Positions 1 to 6,407 of a stretch of 11,325 nt of DNA are shown here, in pieces. This stretch comes from Candidatus Altarchaeales archaeon WOR_SM1_86-2 (GTDB lineage: Archaea; Altiarchaeota; Altiarchaeia; IMC4; MCBC01): the NCBI GenBank assembly GCA_001723855.1, contig MCBC01000019.1, positions 1 to 11,325 on the forward strand, written 5' to 3'. The notes beneath the pieces were generated by a model. The model worked only from the letters and a program-made list of their open reading frames with translations, was not told the origin of the DNA and ran no database searches. Made by a program: the position numbers and the translations under genes. The stretch's first letter is position 1. Each line of letters begins with the position of its first letter.

Positions 1-120
1 AAGGTATTGGATGTATTGATCGAAAATTATAAGGTCACCGGTATCATGGTGGAAGATAAAATGATACCAAAAAGTAAGATAAAATCTTCCGGGGAGGTTA
101 TCATAGTAAGCATTAAATGA
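1..120 (+). CDS. C-terminal end of an unidentified protein (partial)
   Basis: Reading frame 1 is open from the first base to a TGA at 118-120 and encodes the last 39 residues of a protein whose start lies outside the window. The fragment alternates hydrophobic beta-strand-like stretches with charged turns (TGIMVEDKMIPKSKI, then GEVIIVSIK). This vaguely recalls the end of a beta-grasp ThiS/MoaD-like fold, but the terminal Gly-Gly of those carriers is missing, so no function is assigned. It is followed by a long gene-poor stretch, so it is probably the last gene of a rightward unit. The evidence for coding is only the open frame and a plausible amino-acid composition over 39 codons. Confidence 0.5.
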   Translation, partial: KVLDVLIENYKVTGIMVEDKMIPKSKIKSSGEVIIVSIK

Positions 121-552
121 TTTCTATTTCTCAAAACCCGTGCTAGCGTGCTCTTTCTTTAATCTCTCTGCCACATCATCGTCAAGTCCCTAAAAGCACA
201 TTTCTAATCCATTAGAACGAGAGAAAAAGAGTAATGGTGCCATCTGCTATCGATTACCCCTAAAAAGTCCAAGTTAAAAAATTAATATCTTCTTTGTATA
301 TCATTTATTGTAGTAATTCTGTTTCACTATTGACTATGTGTATGCCCGAGAATCGATATACATATCTCCTGAAAAAAACGGACACAAAAGTCATGTTCGT
401 TAGGCAATGTGAAAAAAATTCATTGCAAAAAAGCAATTAAAAACAACTTTCTGAAAGGTTGACCATCATAGTGAATGATGGGGGGGTTTCACCCCCATTA
501 CGCCCTTCGAAAATGGATAAGATCATATAAAAAATTTGCTCTGCAAATTCAA
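121..552. other. Gene-poor AT-rich intergenic region
   Basis: I see no convincing coding region in this stretch between the partial gene and the 3' end of sepS. It is AT-rich and holds several small inverted repeats: a 6-bp GCAATG/CATTGC hairpin at 404-426 with an A-rich loop, a G5/C5 hairpin at 478-498, and a 7-bp hairpin next to the sepS stop (listed separately). Read on the minus strand, the part next to sepS contains repeated runs of T (around 411-450 and 528-537), as expected for an archaeal transcription termination zone. No tRNA, CRISPR repeat or recognisable riboswitch was found by eye. Confidence 0.5.
528..549 (-). terminator. Hairpin plus oligo-T terminator after sepS
   Basis: On the minus strand, 3 nt after the sepS TGA, AATTTGC-AGA-GCAAATT (549 to 533) forms a perfect 7-bp stem with a 3-nt loop and runs into a T tract. 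Archaea usually terminate on the T tract alone; here both elements are present. Confidence 0.6.
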
Positions 553-2121
553 TCATTCAACCATCAACTCAACACTCATAAATACAGGTCCTCGCAGATC
601 AATTCGCTTATTTTTTGAACTGATGTATCTCCTTGCAATTCCACCAACAACTATATTTAAGTCACTTGGGTTTTTAGCCATCTTTATCTGCCAGAAACCC
701 ACCTTTTCATTTCTTTTAACTGCATTTTCTATTTCATGGGCAAACAAGTTTGCACATGCGTCAAGGTACGAGAATCCTCCTGGTGTTCCTTTCTCTTTAA
801 TTTCCTTAAGCAGATTATAATTTTTCATACCCTCCCCGATCCCGGGTGGGACACCATAGATGCTGTGATCATAGACATAAACCTCATTTAATGCTGCAGG
901 ACCTAGAAGTTTCGTATTATCCTCCTTTTCGGTAACATAAGCCTTTATATGCTTTCCGAGAAGTCGGCCGTCATAAGCAAGGAATTTGCATGGGGACGGA
1001 TCATCCCCGTGTTCCCTCGCAATCTCAACAATATTTTCCGCCAATTTTCCGCCTTCATCACTTACCGGTGTTTTATCGATCTCGATGTATTCTGTTATAT
1101 CCTCATCCTCCAATTTCAGGTCTCTATAAAATTGAGGATACATCACCGATCTCACATCGCCTAAACCCTTCTGGATCATTAAAACGCGCTCAAGTCCAAA
1201 ACCTAAATTGAATACCGGGTATGGAATGTCATAATTTGCTAAAGCTACCGGGGAATACATTCCAATATCTGCCACCTCCACCTTACCGGAGAATACTTCA
1301 TATTCTGTCTCAGGGGCATAATAATTCGATGTTGCCTTCTTTCTTACAAATGAAACGTCCTTAAAACCCAATTCTCCCAGGACCCTGGATGTTATTTTCT
1401 TTCCCGCGTCTATTGAGATTTCATCATCCATTATAATGCATGATGCCCCGTAATGTGCCCTTAAATGTGTTTCATCAACCTTCTGCTCCCTTCTAAATCT
1501 CAAACCTATGGAAAATAATTTCATTGGCAGTTCATGTTTATACTGCATCGCCTCGATTGTAGAAAACCATGATGCCGTCATATGTGAACGGAGTGTTGTT
1601 CTGCTTGCAACCGGCTCTATTTCCCTGAATTCAGAAAATAAATCTATTATTTTGCTTGCAATTTCTGTCCGGAGATTTATACGATTTACCATCGCCTCAA
1701 CCAGATCATCACTTTCAATCACTCCTGCACGGTATTGCCTCAAAATTTTTCTAAATTCATCGAAATTGAACTTGGGGGCAATCTCTTCAATCTCTTTAAT
1801 TTTCTCGTCTCCCAAACCAATATCCGGGCGCGGCAGCCCTGCCAGATAATAGCATCTGTCGAGAATTACAGGGGCCTCCGGACCGTATTGAAAATAGATC
1901 TCCTGCTCGGGGATAAATACGGGATTTTCAACCTCATCAAAACCAAGTTTCAGGAATATTTTCCTTACTTCCTGCATTGCATCCTGGATAATGTGTCCCC
2001 TGCCTCCCCCACCTAAATAATCCTTTTTGCTTTCTTTCGGAAGCAGGTTTGCGGTCTCAATCCAGGATTTTTCAAAATTTTCCTTTGCCTTCGATTTTAT
2101 CTTCTTGGTGTCAAATACCAT
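553..2121 (-). CDS. sepS: O-phosphoseryl-tRNA(Cys) synthetase (SepRS)
   Basis: This class II aminoacyl-tRNA synthetase charges tRNA-Cys with O-phosphoserine. In the known pathway SepCysS then converts Sep-tRNA to Cys-tRNA. The 522 residues are close to the usual SepRS length of about 530-540. The N-terminus (FDTKKIKSKAKENFEKSW) and the glycine-rich stretch near residues 37-43 are typical of the family. The catalytic core shows TTLRSHMTASW (175-185), motif 2 with FRREQ (209-213) and motif 3 GFGLER (307-312); the C-terminal third is the expected tRNA-binding part. The ATG at 2121 has no Shine-Dalgarno site; an AT-rich TTTAAAT element about 20 nt upstream suggests a leaderless transcript. No sepcysS or pscS partner is present in the window. 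The gene is divergent from the CPBP protease gene. PheRS and PylRS are related folds, but the overall match is to SepRS. Confidence 0.93.
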   Translation of the reverse strand: MVFDTKKIKSKAKENFEKSWIETANLLPKESKKDYLGGGGRGHIIQDAMQEVRKIFLKLGFDEVENPVFIPEQEIYFQYGPEAPVILDRCYYLAGLPRPDIGLGDEKIKEIEEIAPKFNFDEFRKILRQYRAGVIESDDLVEAMVNRINLRTEIASKIIDLFSEFREIEPVASRTTLRSHMTASWFSTIEAMQYKHELPMKLFSIGLRFRREQKVDETHLRAHYGASCIIMDDEISIDAGKKITSRVLGELGFKDVSFVRKKATSNYYAPETEYEVFSGKVEVADIGMYSPVALANYDIPYPVFNLGFGLERVLMIQKGLGDVRSVMYPQFYRDLKLEDEDITEYIEIDKTPVSDEGGKLAENIVEIAREHGDDPSPCKFLAYDGRLLGKHIKAYVTEKEDNTKLLGPAALNEVYVYDHSIYGVPPGIGEGMKNYNLLKEIKEKGTPGGFSYLDACANLFAHEIENAVKRNEKVGFWQIKMAKNPSDLNIVVGGIARRYISSKNKRIDLRGPVFMSVELMVE

Positions 2122-2180
2122 TATTTTAATATTTTTGATTTAAACGGATGTATTATGTCCCCATCACTATTGTTTGTTTA

Positions 2181-2190
2181 TTATATATTT
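2181..2190 (+). promoter_or_regulatory. Putative TATA box of the CPBP protease gene
   Basis: TTATATATTT lies about 28 bp (centre to A) before the ATG at 2214. This is the spacing for a leaderless or near-leaderless archaeal transcript, and it argues that translation starts at 2214 rather than at the upstream in-frame ATG at 2148, which would put the TATA box inside the gene. Confidence 0.45.
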
Positions 2191-2213
2191 TCATACTTAA
2201 TAATAACTCGGAG

Positions 2214-3182
2214 ATGAACAAAAAAATAATTGTTATATGGTATCTGGTTATGATAATAATTGGGGAGATAATTATAACATACCCTTTAATGTATTTATTT
2301 GATATAGACCAGGAGTTTAAAAATGACCTTGAAAACAAAAGAATATCAGATGACTTAAGAGAAGCCTTTAATATTGGTGGCTGCCAATTATCAAAGGATG
2401 CAAAAATTTTGGAGGCAGGTGATACGAAATGGACAATCAGGGATGCTGAAGAGGAGTATGTAATTAAAGAATCCGGCAATCGTCTGGAAATATACCATAC
2501 GCTCAGGTGGGGAGGGATTATTATTCACTCGCTGCTGCTTCTATTTTTGATAGTATATTCTTCGTGGGAAAAGGATAGGGATTTCTCAAAGTTGTTAATG
2601 GTGCTCATGTTGGCGCCGCTAATAAGACTGATTGATACGGCAATGCCCATAGTACTCATTGAATCGACATATAAATTCCTGGTGATTTATACACCGGTGA
2701 TTATGGCATCATTTTTGATGATAAAAAGCCAGAAAATGGGTAAACAAGAAGTAGGTTTGGTGCCAGGCAACATTTGCCTCCAGATTATGATCGCTACCGC
2801 GGGCTTTATCTTCGGATTTGTGGAGTATCATATACTAACTCCACAGCCAATAATCCCCTCATTAACTCCCCTGGCTTTATTTGTTCCAATGCTTACAATA
2901 TTCATATTCACGGGATTTTCAGAAGAATTGGCTTTCAGGGGAATGATATTGACAAATGCGGAAAAAACAATCGGCAGATACCGGGGATTGATCTTCGCAA
3001 GCGTTTTGTTCGCAATTATGCACATCGGCTGGAAATCCCCTGCAGATATACTATTCGTCTTCGTAGTGGGTTTATTTTACGGGTTTGTATTTTTGAAAAC
3101 CAGATGTTTGCTGGGCATAACAATATCCCATGGAATAACAAATATAATGCTGTTTATGGTGATGCCGCTTGTATCACTTTAA
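2214..3182 (+). CDS. CPBP-family intramembrane metalloprotease (CAAX protease / bacteriocin-immunity like)
   Basis: This is a predicted polytopic membrane glutamic-type/metal-dependent protease of the CPBP (Abi, Rce1-like) family. Numbered from the ATG at 2214 (322 aa), it carries the signature EE-x3-R in SEELAFRG (E237, E238, R242), the second-motif histidine in FAIMHIG (H270) and the third-motif HGITN (H306, N310), so the active site looks complete. A first membrane helix is followed by a hydrophilic segment of about 70 residues (roughly 29-98) and then by at least five more hydrophobic helices. The long loop is unusual for a family that is mostly membrane. The alternative start at 2148 adds 22 mostly hydrophobic residues but leaves only 26 bp to the divergent sepS start. 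GGAG directly precedes the 2214 ATG. The substrate is unknown. The 3' end overlaps the convergent archaemetzincin gene by 9 bp. Confidence 0.82.
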   Translation: MNKKIIVIWYLVMIIIGEIIITYPLMYLFDIDQEFKNDLENKRISDDLREAFNIGGCQLSKDAKILEAGDTKWTIRDAEEEYVIKESGNRLEIYHTLRWGGIIIHSLLLLFLIVYSSWEKDRDFSKLLMVLMLAPLIRLIDTAMPIVLIESTYKFLVIYTPVIMASFLMIKSQKMGKQEVGLVPGNICLQIMIATAGFIFGFVEYHILTPQPIIPSLTPLALFVPMLTIFIFTGFSEELAFRGMILTNAEKTIGRYRGLIFASVLFAIMHIGWKSPADILFVFVVGLFYGFVFLKTRCLLGITISHGITNIMLFMVMPLVSL

Positions 3183-3640
3183 CTTTCTTTTGCATTTTTC
3201 ACATAGGTAACCCGGCTTTTGCTTCGCCTCATACAGTGAATTTGAAAACCGCATCACGCAGTAATCCATGCAGTGACCCAGACCAAGAACATGCCCGACT
3301 TCATGTATGCATTCATTTTCAATTAATTTCAAAGAATCAAGGCGAAAAATCGATACCACCGCTCCCCTTCCATATGATGCGATTCCAAAAATGAAATTCA
3401 TATTTCTGGTGTACAGGTCCTTATGCACCACCCAGAGCCCAAAATCTCACTCTTGTTTTGAATCAACTCCTCTGAAAGAGTATCCGCACGGTACTGGCAT
3501 CTTTCCGGATTATACGCATCCTCTGCCAGCCTCATTTCATCAATATCCGCCACTCTCAGCCCTTCATAGGTTTTTTCAAGGGCATTCTTGATCGCAGGCA
3601 TTATATCCTGATCTTTTGAATAGAAGATTTGCAGGTTCAC
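3174..3640 (-). pseudogene. amzA: Archaemetzincin metalloprotease, split by a -1 frameshift
   Basis: Two overlapping minus-strand frames together make one archaemetzincin of about 155 residues. The first (GTG at 3640; frame closes near 3398) has the family N-terminus including AYNPERCQYRADTLSEEL. The second (to 3174) has DLYTRNMNFIFGIA, the zinc site HEVGHVLGLGH, the cysteine pair of the second zinc site, FSNS, and a final CEKC. The frames join exactly at ILG|LWVVHKDLY around 3437-3443, where a loss of one G or a -1 ribosomal slip restores the family sequence. The slip site reads T TTG GGC in the upstream frame. The spacing between the two cysteines after the HExxH motif is CMDYC, one residue shorter than the usual Cx4C. 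The protein would be a small soluble zinc peptidase of unknown physiological substrate. It could be a pseudogene, a sequencing indel, or a frameshift-expressed gene; residues other than the frame look conserved. It was probably next to cdhE before the TA insertion. Confidence 0.8.
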
Positions 3641-3691
3641 TTTATCCTGATCTTATTGTTATTTTAACAATAAAGAAAATATATCAACCCA

Positions 3692-3734
3692 CCCACTTCT
3701 CCTTCAGGAAATTCCCGAGCATTGACGAGTCCCT
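3692..3734. repeat. 43-bp direct repeat, left copy (duplicated cdhE 3' end)
   Basis: These 43 bp are identical to 4606-4648. Read on the minus strand they encode DSSMLGNFLKEKW, the C-terminus of CdhE, but here the frame continues VG-stop and has no gene body behind it. The two copies are 914 bp apart and bracket the toxin-antitoxin genes, as att-like or duplication-type borders would. Confidence 0.9.
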
Positions 3735-3772
3735 GGTTGTTTTTATTTTTTAAAATCCAATTATAAATAAAA

Positions 3773-4081
3773 ATGCACGAAATTGTTGTTTCATCCAAAA
3801 TCCCAACTGATTTGGGGAAATGGTTGGATCAATTCACAAAGGATGAGTATACAGATCGATCCGCTGCAATAAGGAAACTCCTATCCATCGGGTTAGAAAA
3901 GTGGAGGAAAGAAAAGGCATTAAGGAAATTGGAAAGAGGAGAGATCACTTTTATGGGAGCCTGTGAACTTTCCGGATTGGATGTCTGGGATTTTGCAGAA
4001 CTGGTTGAGAACTCCGGCATAACCTGGATAAAGTCAAAAGAGGATATTAAGAGGGATATTAGGGATGCTTTAACAAAATGA
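3773..4081 (+). CDS. UPF0175-family antitoxin with ribbon-helix-helix N-terminus
   Basis: This 102-residue protein is the probable antitoxin of a VapBC-like pair. Residues 1-45 (EIVVSSKIPTDLGKWLDQF followed by SAAIRKLLSIGLEKW) look like a ribbon-helix-helix DNA-binding domain. Residues 46-102 match the UPF0175 pattern: an ALRKLERGEIT segment, then ACELSGLDVWDFAEL and a short acidic/basic tail. The protein would bind and neutralise the downstream PIN-like toxin and probably autorepress the operon. There is no Shine-Dalgarno site before the ATG; a TTTTATTTTT stretch at 3741-3750 is at the right distance for a leaderless transcript. The stop overlaps the toxin start as ATGA, indicating translational coupling. 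The pair lies inside a 43-bp direct repeat derived from cdhE. The family assignment is from pattern recognition, not a search. Confidence 0.8.
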   Translation: MHEIVVSSKIPTDLGKWLDQFTKDEYTDRSAAIRKLLSIGLEKWRKEKALRKLERGEITFMGACELSGLDVWDFAELVENSGITWIKSKEDIKRDIRDALTK

Positions 4082-4587
4082 AACCGTTAGTATTTAATTC
4101 AACTCCACTGATTTATTTAGGGAAAGCAGGAGTTCTTCAACATCTAAAGGAAATTAAGGGCGAAAAATTAACTTCTCTTTGTGTCTTTGAAGAAGTTGTT
4201 GTGAAAGGGAAAGAGAAATCTGCTGAAGAGGCATTCGTTATCGAAAAGTTAATTGAAGAGAAAGTGATAGATGTAAGGGCACCCAAAAAAGAATTTTTAA
4301 AACCATTAGAAAGGGTTCCCAAGATACATAAAGCAGACGCAGAAGTCCTGGCATTGGCAGATGAATTAGATGGAATTGCTATAGTGGATGATGACAAAGC
4401 ACGGAAGATTGGGAATTTGATGGGTATTGAAAATAGGGGCTCAATTTATATTCTTTTCAGATTTTTTGATTGTAGCGTACTGGATAAAGAAGGGTTAAAA
4501 AAGACTTTTGACGAAATGGTACGGTTGGGCTGGAGATGCTCAACTGAACTCTACGCCGCTGTTCTTGAGGAAATTGAAAGGTTGTAA
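4078..4587 (+). CDS. DUF3368 / VapC-like PIN-domain toxin
   Basis: This is the probable RNase toxin partner of the preceding antitoxin, 169 residues. The fold signature is FNSTPLIYLGKAG at the N-terminus, then acidic residues E38/E39 in CVFEEVV, HKADAEVLALA (D87, E89) and AIVDDDKARKIG (D104-D106). These are the places where PIN nucleases hold metal. The first acidic position is Asn (N7) instead of the Asp common in canonical VapC proteins; whether this is normal for the archaeal subfamily or reduces activity cannot be decided here. The length is typical for DUF3368 proteins. It overlaps the antitoxin by 4 nt and ends 13 bp before the convergent stop of cdhE. The actual target RNA is unknown. 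Confidence 0.78.
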   Translation: MKPLVFNSTPLIYLGKAGVLQHLKEIKGEKLTSLCVFEEVVVKGKEKSAEEAFVIEKLIEEKVIDVRAPKKEFLKPLERVPKIHKADAEVLALADELDGIAIVDDDKARKIGNLMGIENRGSIYILFRFFDCSVLDKEGLKKTFDEMVRLGWRCSTELYAAVLEEIERL

Positions 4588-4600
4588 CCAAACATTGAGA

Positions 4601-6037
4601 CTAAGCCCACTTCTCCTTCAGGAAATTCCCGAGCATTGACGAGTCCCTTGGCCCGATCAGAACTTTCCAGCCGGTTTCGTCTTCAATCGCGCCGGATAAA
4701 GCGGTCGTGACCCCGGGGATTATCAGTTTACGATGGGTTACCTTTTTCTCCAGCCCGGATTCGTCTATCGCTTTCTTTATCCCGGATGCGGTCAATTTCC
4801 CTCCGGCCAATGCTACAAGAACCGCTAAACCCTCTGAATCTACAACCAGAAGATAGTAGGGAATCTTGGAGGTTTCCATATCCCCCGTAACGGCATAATA
4901 GGTCAAAGCGAAATTTGTCGTTAATAACACCGGAGAATTTTCATTCACATCCCCGAATTCATATAACTTTGCTTCCACAGCCGGCTCGACCCTCGGGTCC
5001 GTGTAGATATTCTGTCTCAGGTAGAGGGTCGGGAGGATTGACCACAACTCGGTTGAATGTATAACCAGAAGGGAAGCAAAGCGGTCCATCAAGGTTCCGG
5101 CAAGAATTGCCTCATAATATGCTTTTGAAGCATTAGTCTGTTCCTTTTTATTTTTAAAAAATTTACTCTGGTCGAAGAAATCAAAATTATCGTTAGAAAG
5201 TGCGCATACTGTAGATGCCATAAGTGGGTATCTAAGTTCATCCACGTTCTTCAGTGCCGATTTTCTCAAAGCAGCGAATTTATCCAGCGTGTGAAGCAAT
5301 CCGGCACCCACCGCCTCGACCCCGGGATCAAGTACTATCTGGTGGAAATTTTCTGCGTTTGCCGATACCTTTCTGACCAGGGTCCCAAGCCCGTCTAAAT
5401 TTTCGGAATATACCGCAAGCGGGGCATCATATTTTTTCGATAACTCGAGCATATCCTCCCAGTTTTCATTATTTGCGGCGTACAAAAGGGGCCTTCTGTT
5501 TGCTATTCCATCCTCCTGCATCCCGTAAGCCAGGATCTCTGGATTGAAGGAGCACAGCATTAAAGGTCCTGGAAATTCCTTTGCAGCCATCCCGACAGCC
5601 CCTCTGAATTTCTCCCTATCGTTTGATGCGCACCTTATGCTTATGCCGTCCAACCTCAACTCCTCCCCGATTCTCTCAATCCTGTACTCCTTTACAAAAT
5701 CAATCCTTCTTTTGATCTCCCTTTTGCTCATCAAATCGCTGACATCAAGCATCAGAGCCGCTTGATTGAAAAATCTCAGTTCATGGCGGTACATAACCTC
5801 CTCCCCCCCGATCATAACCCCGTCATTACCCGAACCGATCAGAACATCCCTTACAGGGGGAATTAAAATTTTGATCAGATCCTCCTTCTTTTTTCCTTTC
5901 AACTCCGGGCAGTTATCAGGGATTTCTTCCTTTTCAACCAGTTTCACCGCAAAACCCATGCATGTCTTTTCTTCACACTTACCGCAGTTCGTGCCTGGCA
6001 GATACTTATATAATTGAAGCGCTGTGAGTCGAGCCAT
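4601..6037 (-). CDS. cdhE: Acetyl-CoA decarbonylase/synthase gamma subunit (corrinoid Fe-S protein large subunit)
   Basis: This is the large subunit of the corrinoid iron-sulfur protein that carries the methyl group between tetrahydro(sarcino/methano)pterin and the acetyl-CoA synthase A-cluster, in the Wood-Ljungdahl / acetyl-CoA pathway in the cytoplasm. The N-terminus has the [4Fe-4S] motif LPGTNCGKCEEKTC with Cys18, Cys21, Cys26 and Cys43. A TIM-barrel middle region (about 60-310) includes SFNPEILAYGM, and the C-terminal corrinoid-binding part ends in DSSMLGNFLKEKW. The 478-residue length fits CdhE/AcsC. The ATG at 6037 has no clear Shine-Dalgarno site; AT-rich TTTTAAAT about 30 nt upstream could be a TATA box shared in reverse with the 6097 gene. 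No cdhA, B, C or D neighbour is present, although many genomes keep these together. The last 13 codons lie in the right copy of the 43-bp repeat, so the final residue and stop (A-stop instead of VG-stop) may have been altered by the insertion. Confidence 0.93.
   Translation of the reverse strand: MARLTALQLYKYLPGTNCGKCEEKTCMGFAVKLVEKEEIPDNCPELKGKKKEDLIKILIPPVRDVLIGSGNDGVMIGGEEVMYRHELRFFNQAALMLDVSDLMSKREIKRRIDFVKEYRIERIGEELRLDGISIRCASNDREKFRGAVGMAAKEFPGPLMLCSFNPEILAYGMQEDGIANRRPLLYAANNENWEDMLELSKKYDAPLAVYSENLDGLGTLVRKVSANAENFHQIVLDPGVEAVGAGLLHTLDKFAALRKSALKNVDELRYPLMASTVCALSNDNFDFFDQSKFFKNKKEQTNASKAYYEAILAGTLMDRFASLLVIHSTELWSILPTLYLRQNIYTDPRVEPAVEAKLYEFGDVNENSPVLLTTNFALTYYAVTGDMETSKIPYYLLVVDSEGLAVLVALAGGKLTASGIKKAIDESGLEKKVTHRKLIIPGVTTALSGAIEDETGWKVLIGPRDSSMLGNFLKEKWA
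4606..4648. repeat. 43-bp direct repeat, right copy (within cdhE)
   Basis: This copy is identical to 3692-3734 over 43 bp and covers the end of the functional cdhE reading frame on the minus strand. The match stops within three codons of the cdhE stop on one side and at a single-T difference on the other. Zero mismatches, including third codon positions, point to a recent event or to continuing homogenisation. Confidence 0.9.
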
Positions 6038-6096
6038 TGTAACTTCGGACTTTTATTATCAATCATTTAAAATTTAAAAAATAAAAGGATTAAAGA

Positions 6097-6399
6097 ATGC
6101 CAAGACAAAAATTCAGCAATCAAACGTCTCAGCAGATAATCGCCCACCTTTCAAACATCCTTGATTGTGAAATCAAGTACAACCTGATTGTTGACCCCCT
6201 GGGCATCCGCTTCGCGATTACAAAATCAACAAAACAGAAAAGAACAGCGTCCTCGAAAAGAAAAAAACTAAAAGAGGAGCAGAAAGACATGACAAAGAAG
6301 CAGAGGAAGTTAAGCAGTACAAAGAAGAGGACGAGACCAAAGATAAGGTCGATCAAAAAAGGGCGGACGGTTACATTAAAGGGCAGGACCCAGTATTAA
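6097..6399 (+). CDS. Hypothetical small basic protein
   Basis: This 100-residue frame begins with an ATG about 25-32 nt after a TTTAAAAT-type TATA candidate (6065-6073). Residues 1-45 look like an ordinary folded segment ([20 protein letters not shown] then [10 protein letters not shown]). The rest is an extremely Lys/Arg-rich tail, which could bind nucleic acid, but I recognise no family. The tail-coding DNA is purine-rich and is open in a second frame (frame of the macro gene, open from 6195), with an A7 run at 6261-6267 in the slippery phase A AAA AAA. A -1 shift there would give a charged, more ordinary-looking linker that runs directly into the macro-domain protein. The frame therefore may be correct only in its first half. 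It ends 8 nt before the macro gene, so the two are likely co-transcribed. Confidence 0.5.
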   Translation: MPRQKFSNQTSQQIIAHLSNILDCEIKYNLIVDPLGIRFAITKSTKQKRTASSKRKKLKEEQKDMTKKQRKLSSTKKRTRPKIRSIKKGRTVTLKGRTQY

Positions 6400-6407
6400 G
6401 CATAAAA

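Larger units (their letters stand above)
3735..4605. mobile_element. Putative small insertion carrying a toxin-antitoxin module at the cdhE 3' end
   Basis: The DNA between the two perfect 43-bp repeats contains only the UPF0175/DUF3368 gene pair and short AT-rich flanks. It carries no transposase or integrase, so if it moved it did so with help in trans or by recombination. Its orientation is opposite to cdhE and to the archaemetzincin gene, which it separates. The repeat restores an intact cdhE C-terminus, as in integrations into the 3' ends of genes. A tandem-duplication or recombination origin is also possible. Confidence 0.5.

Noticed and set aside
553..2121. Pyrrolysyl- or phenylalanyl-tRNA synthetase as the identity of the 522-aa protein
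   Set aside because: Length, N-terminus and the arrangement of motifs match SepRS; PylRS is shorter and PheRS alpha has a different N-terminal region.
2148..2213. Upstream ATG for the CPBP protease
   Set aside because: A TATA box lies within this segment and only 26 bp would remain to the divergent sepS start; kept as a possible alternative because the added residues are hydrophobic.
2774..3394. A 206-codon open frame on the plus strand inside and beyond the CPBP gene
   Set aside because: It lies out of frame with clear catalytic motifs of the CPBP protease and then runs antisense through the archaemetzincin; its composition is not protein-like and it has no plausible promoter.
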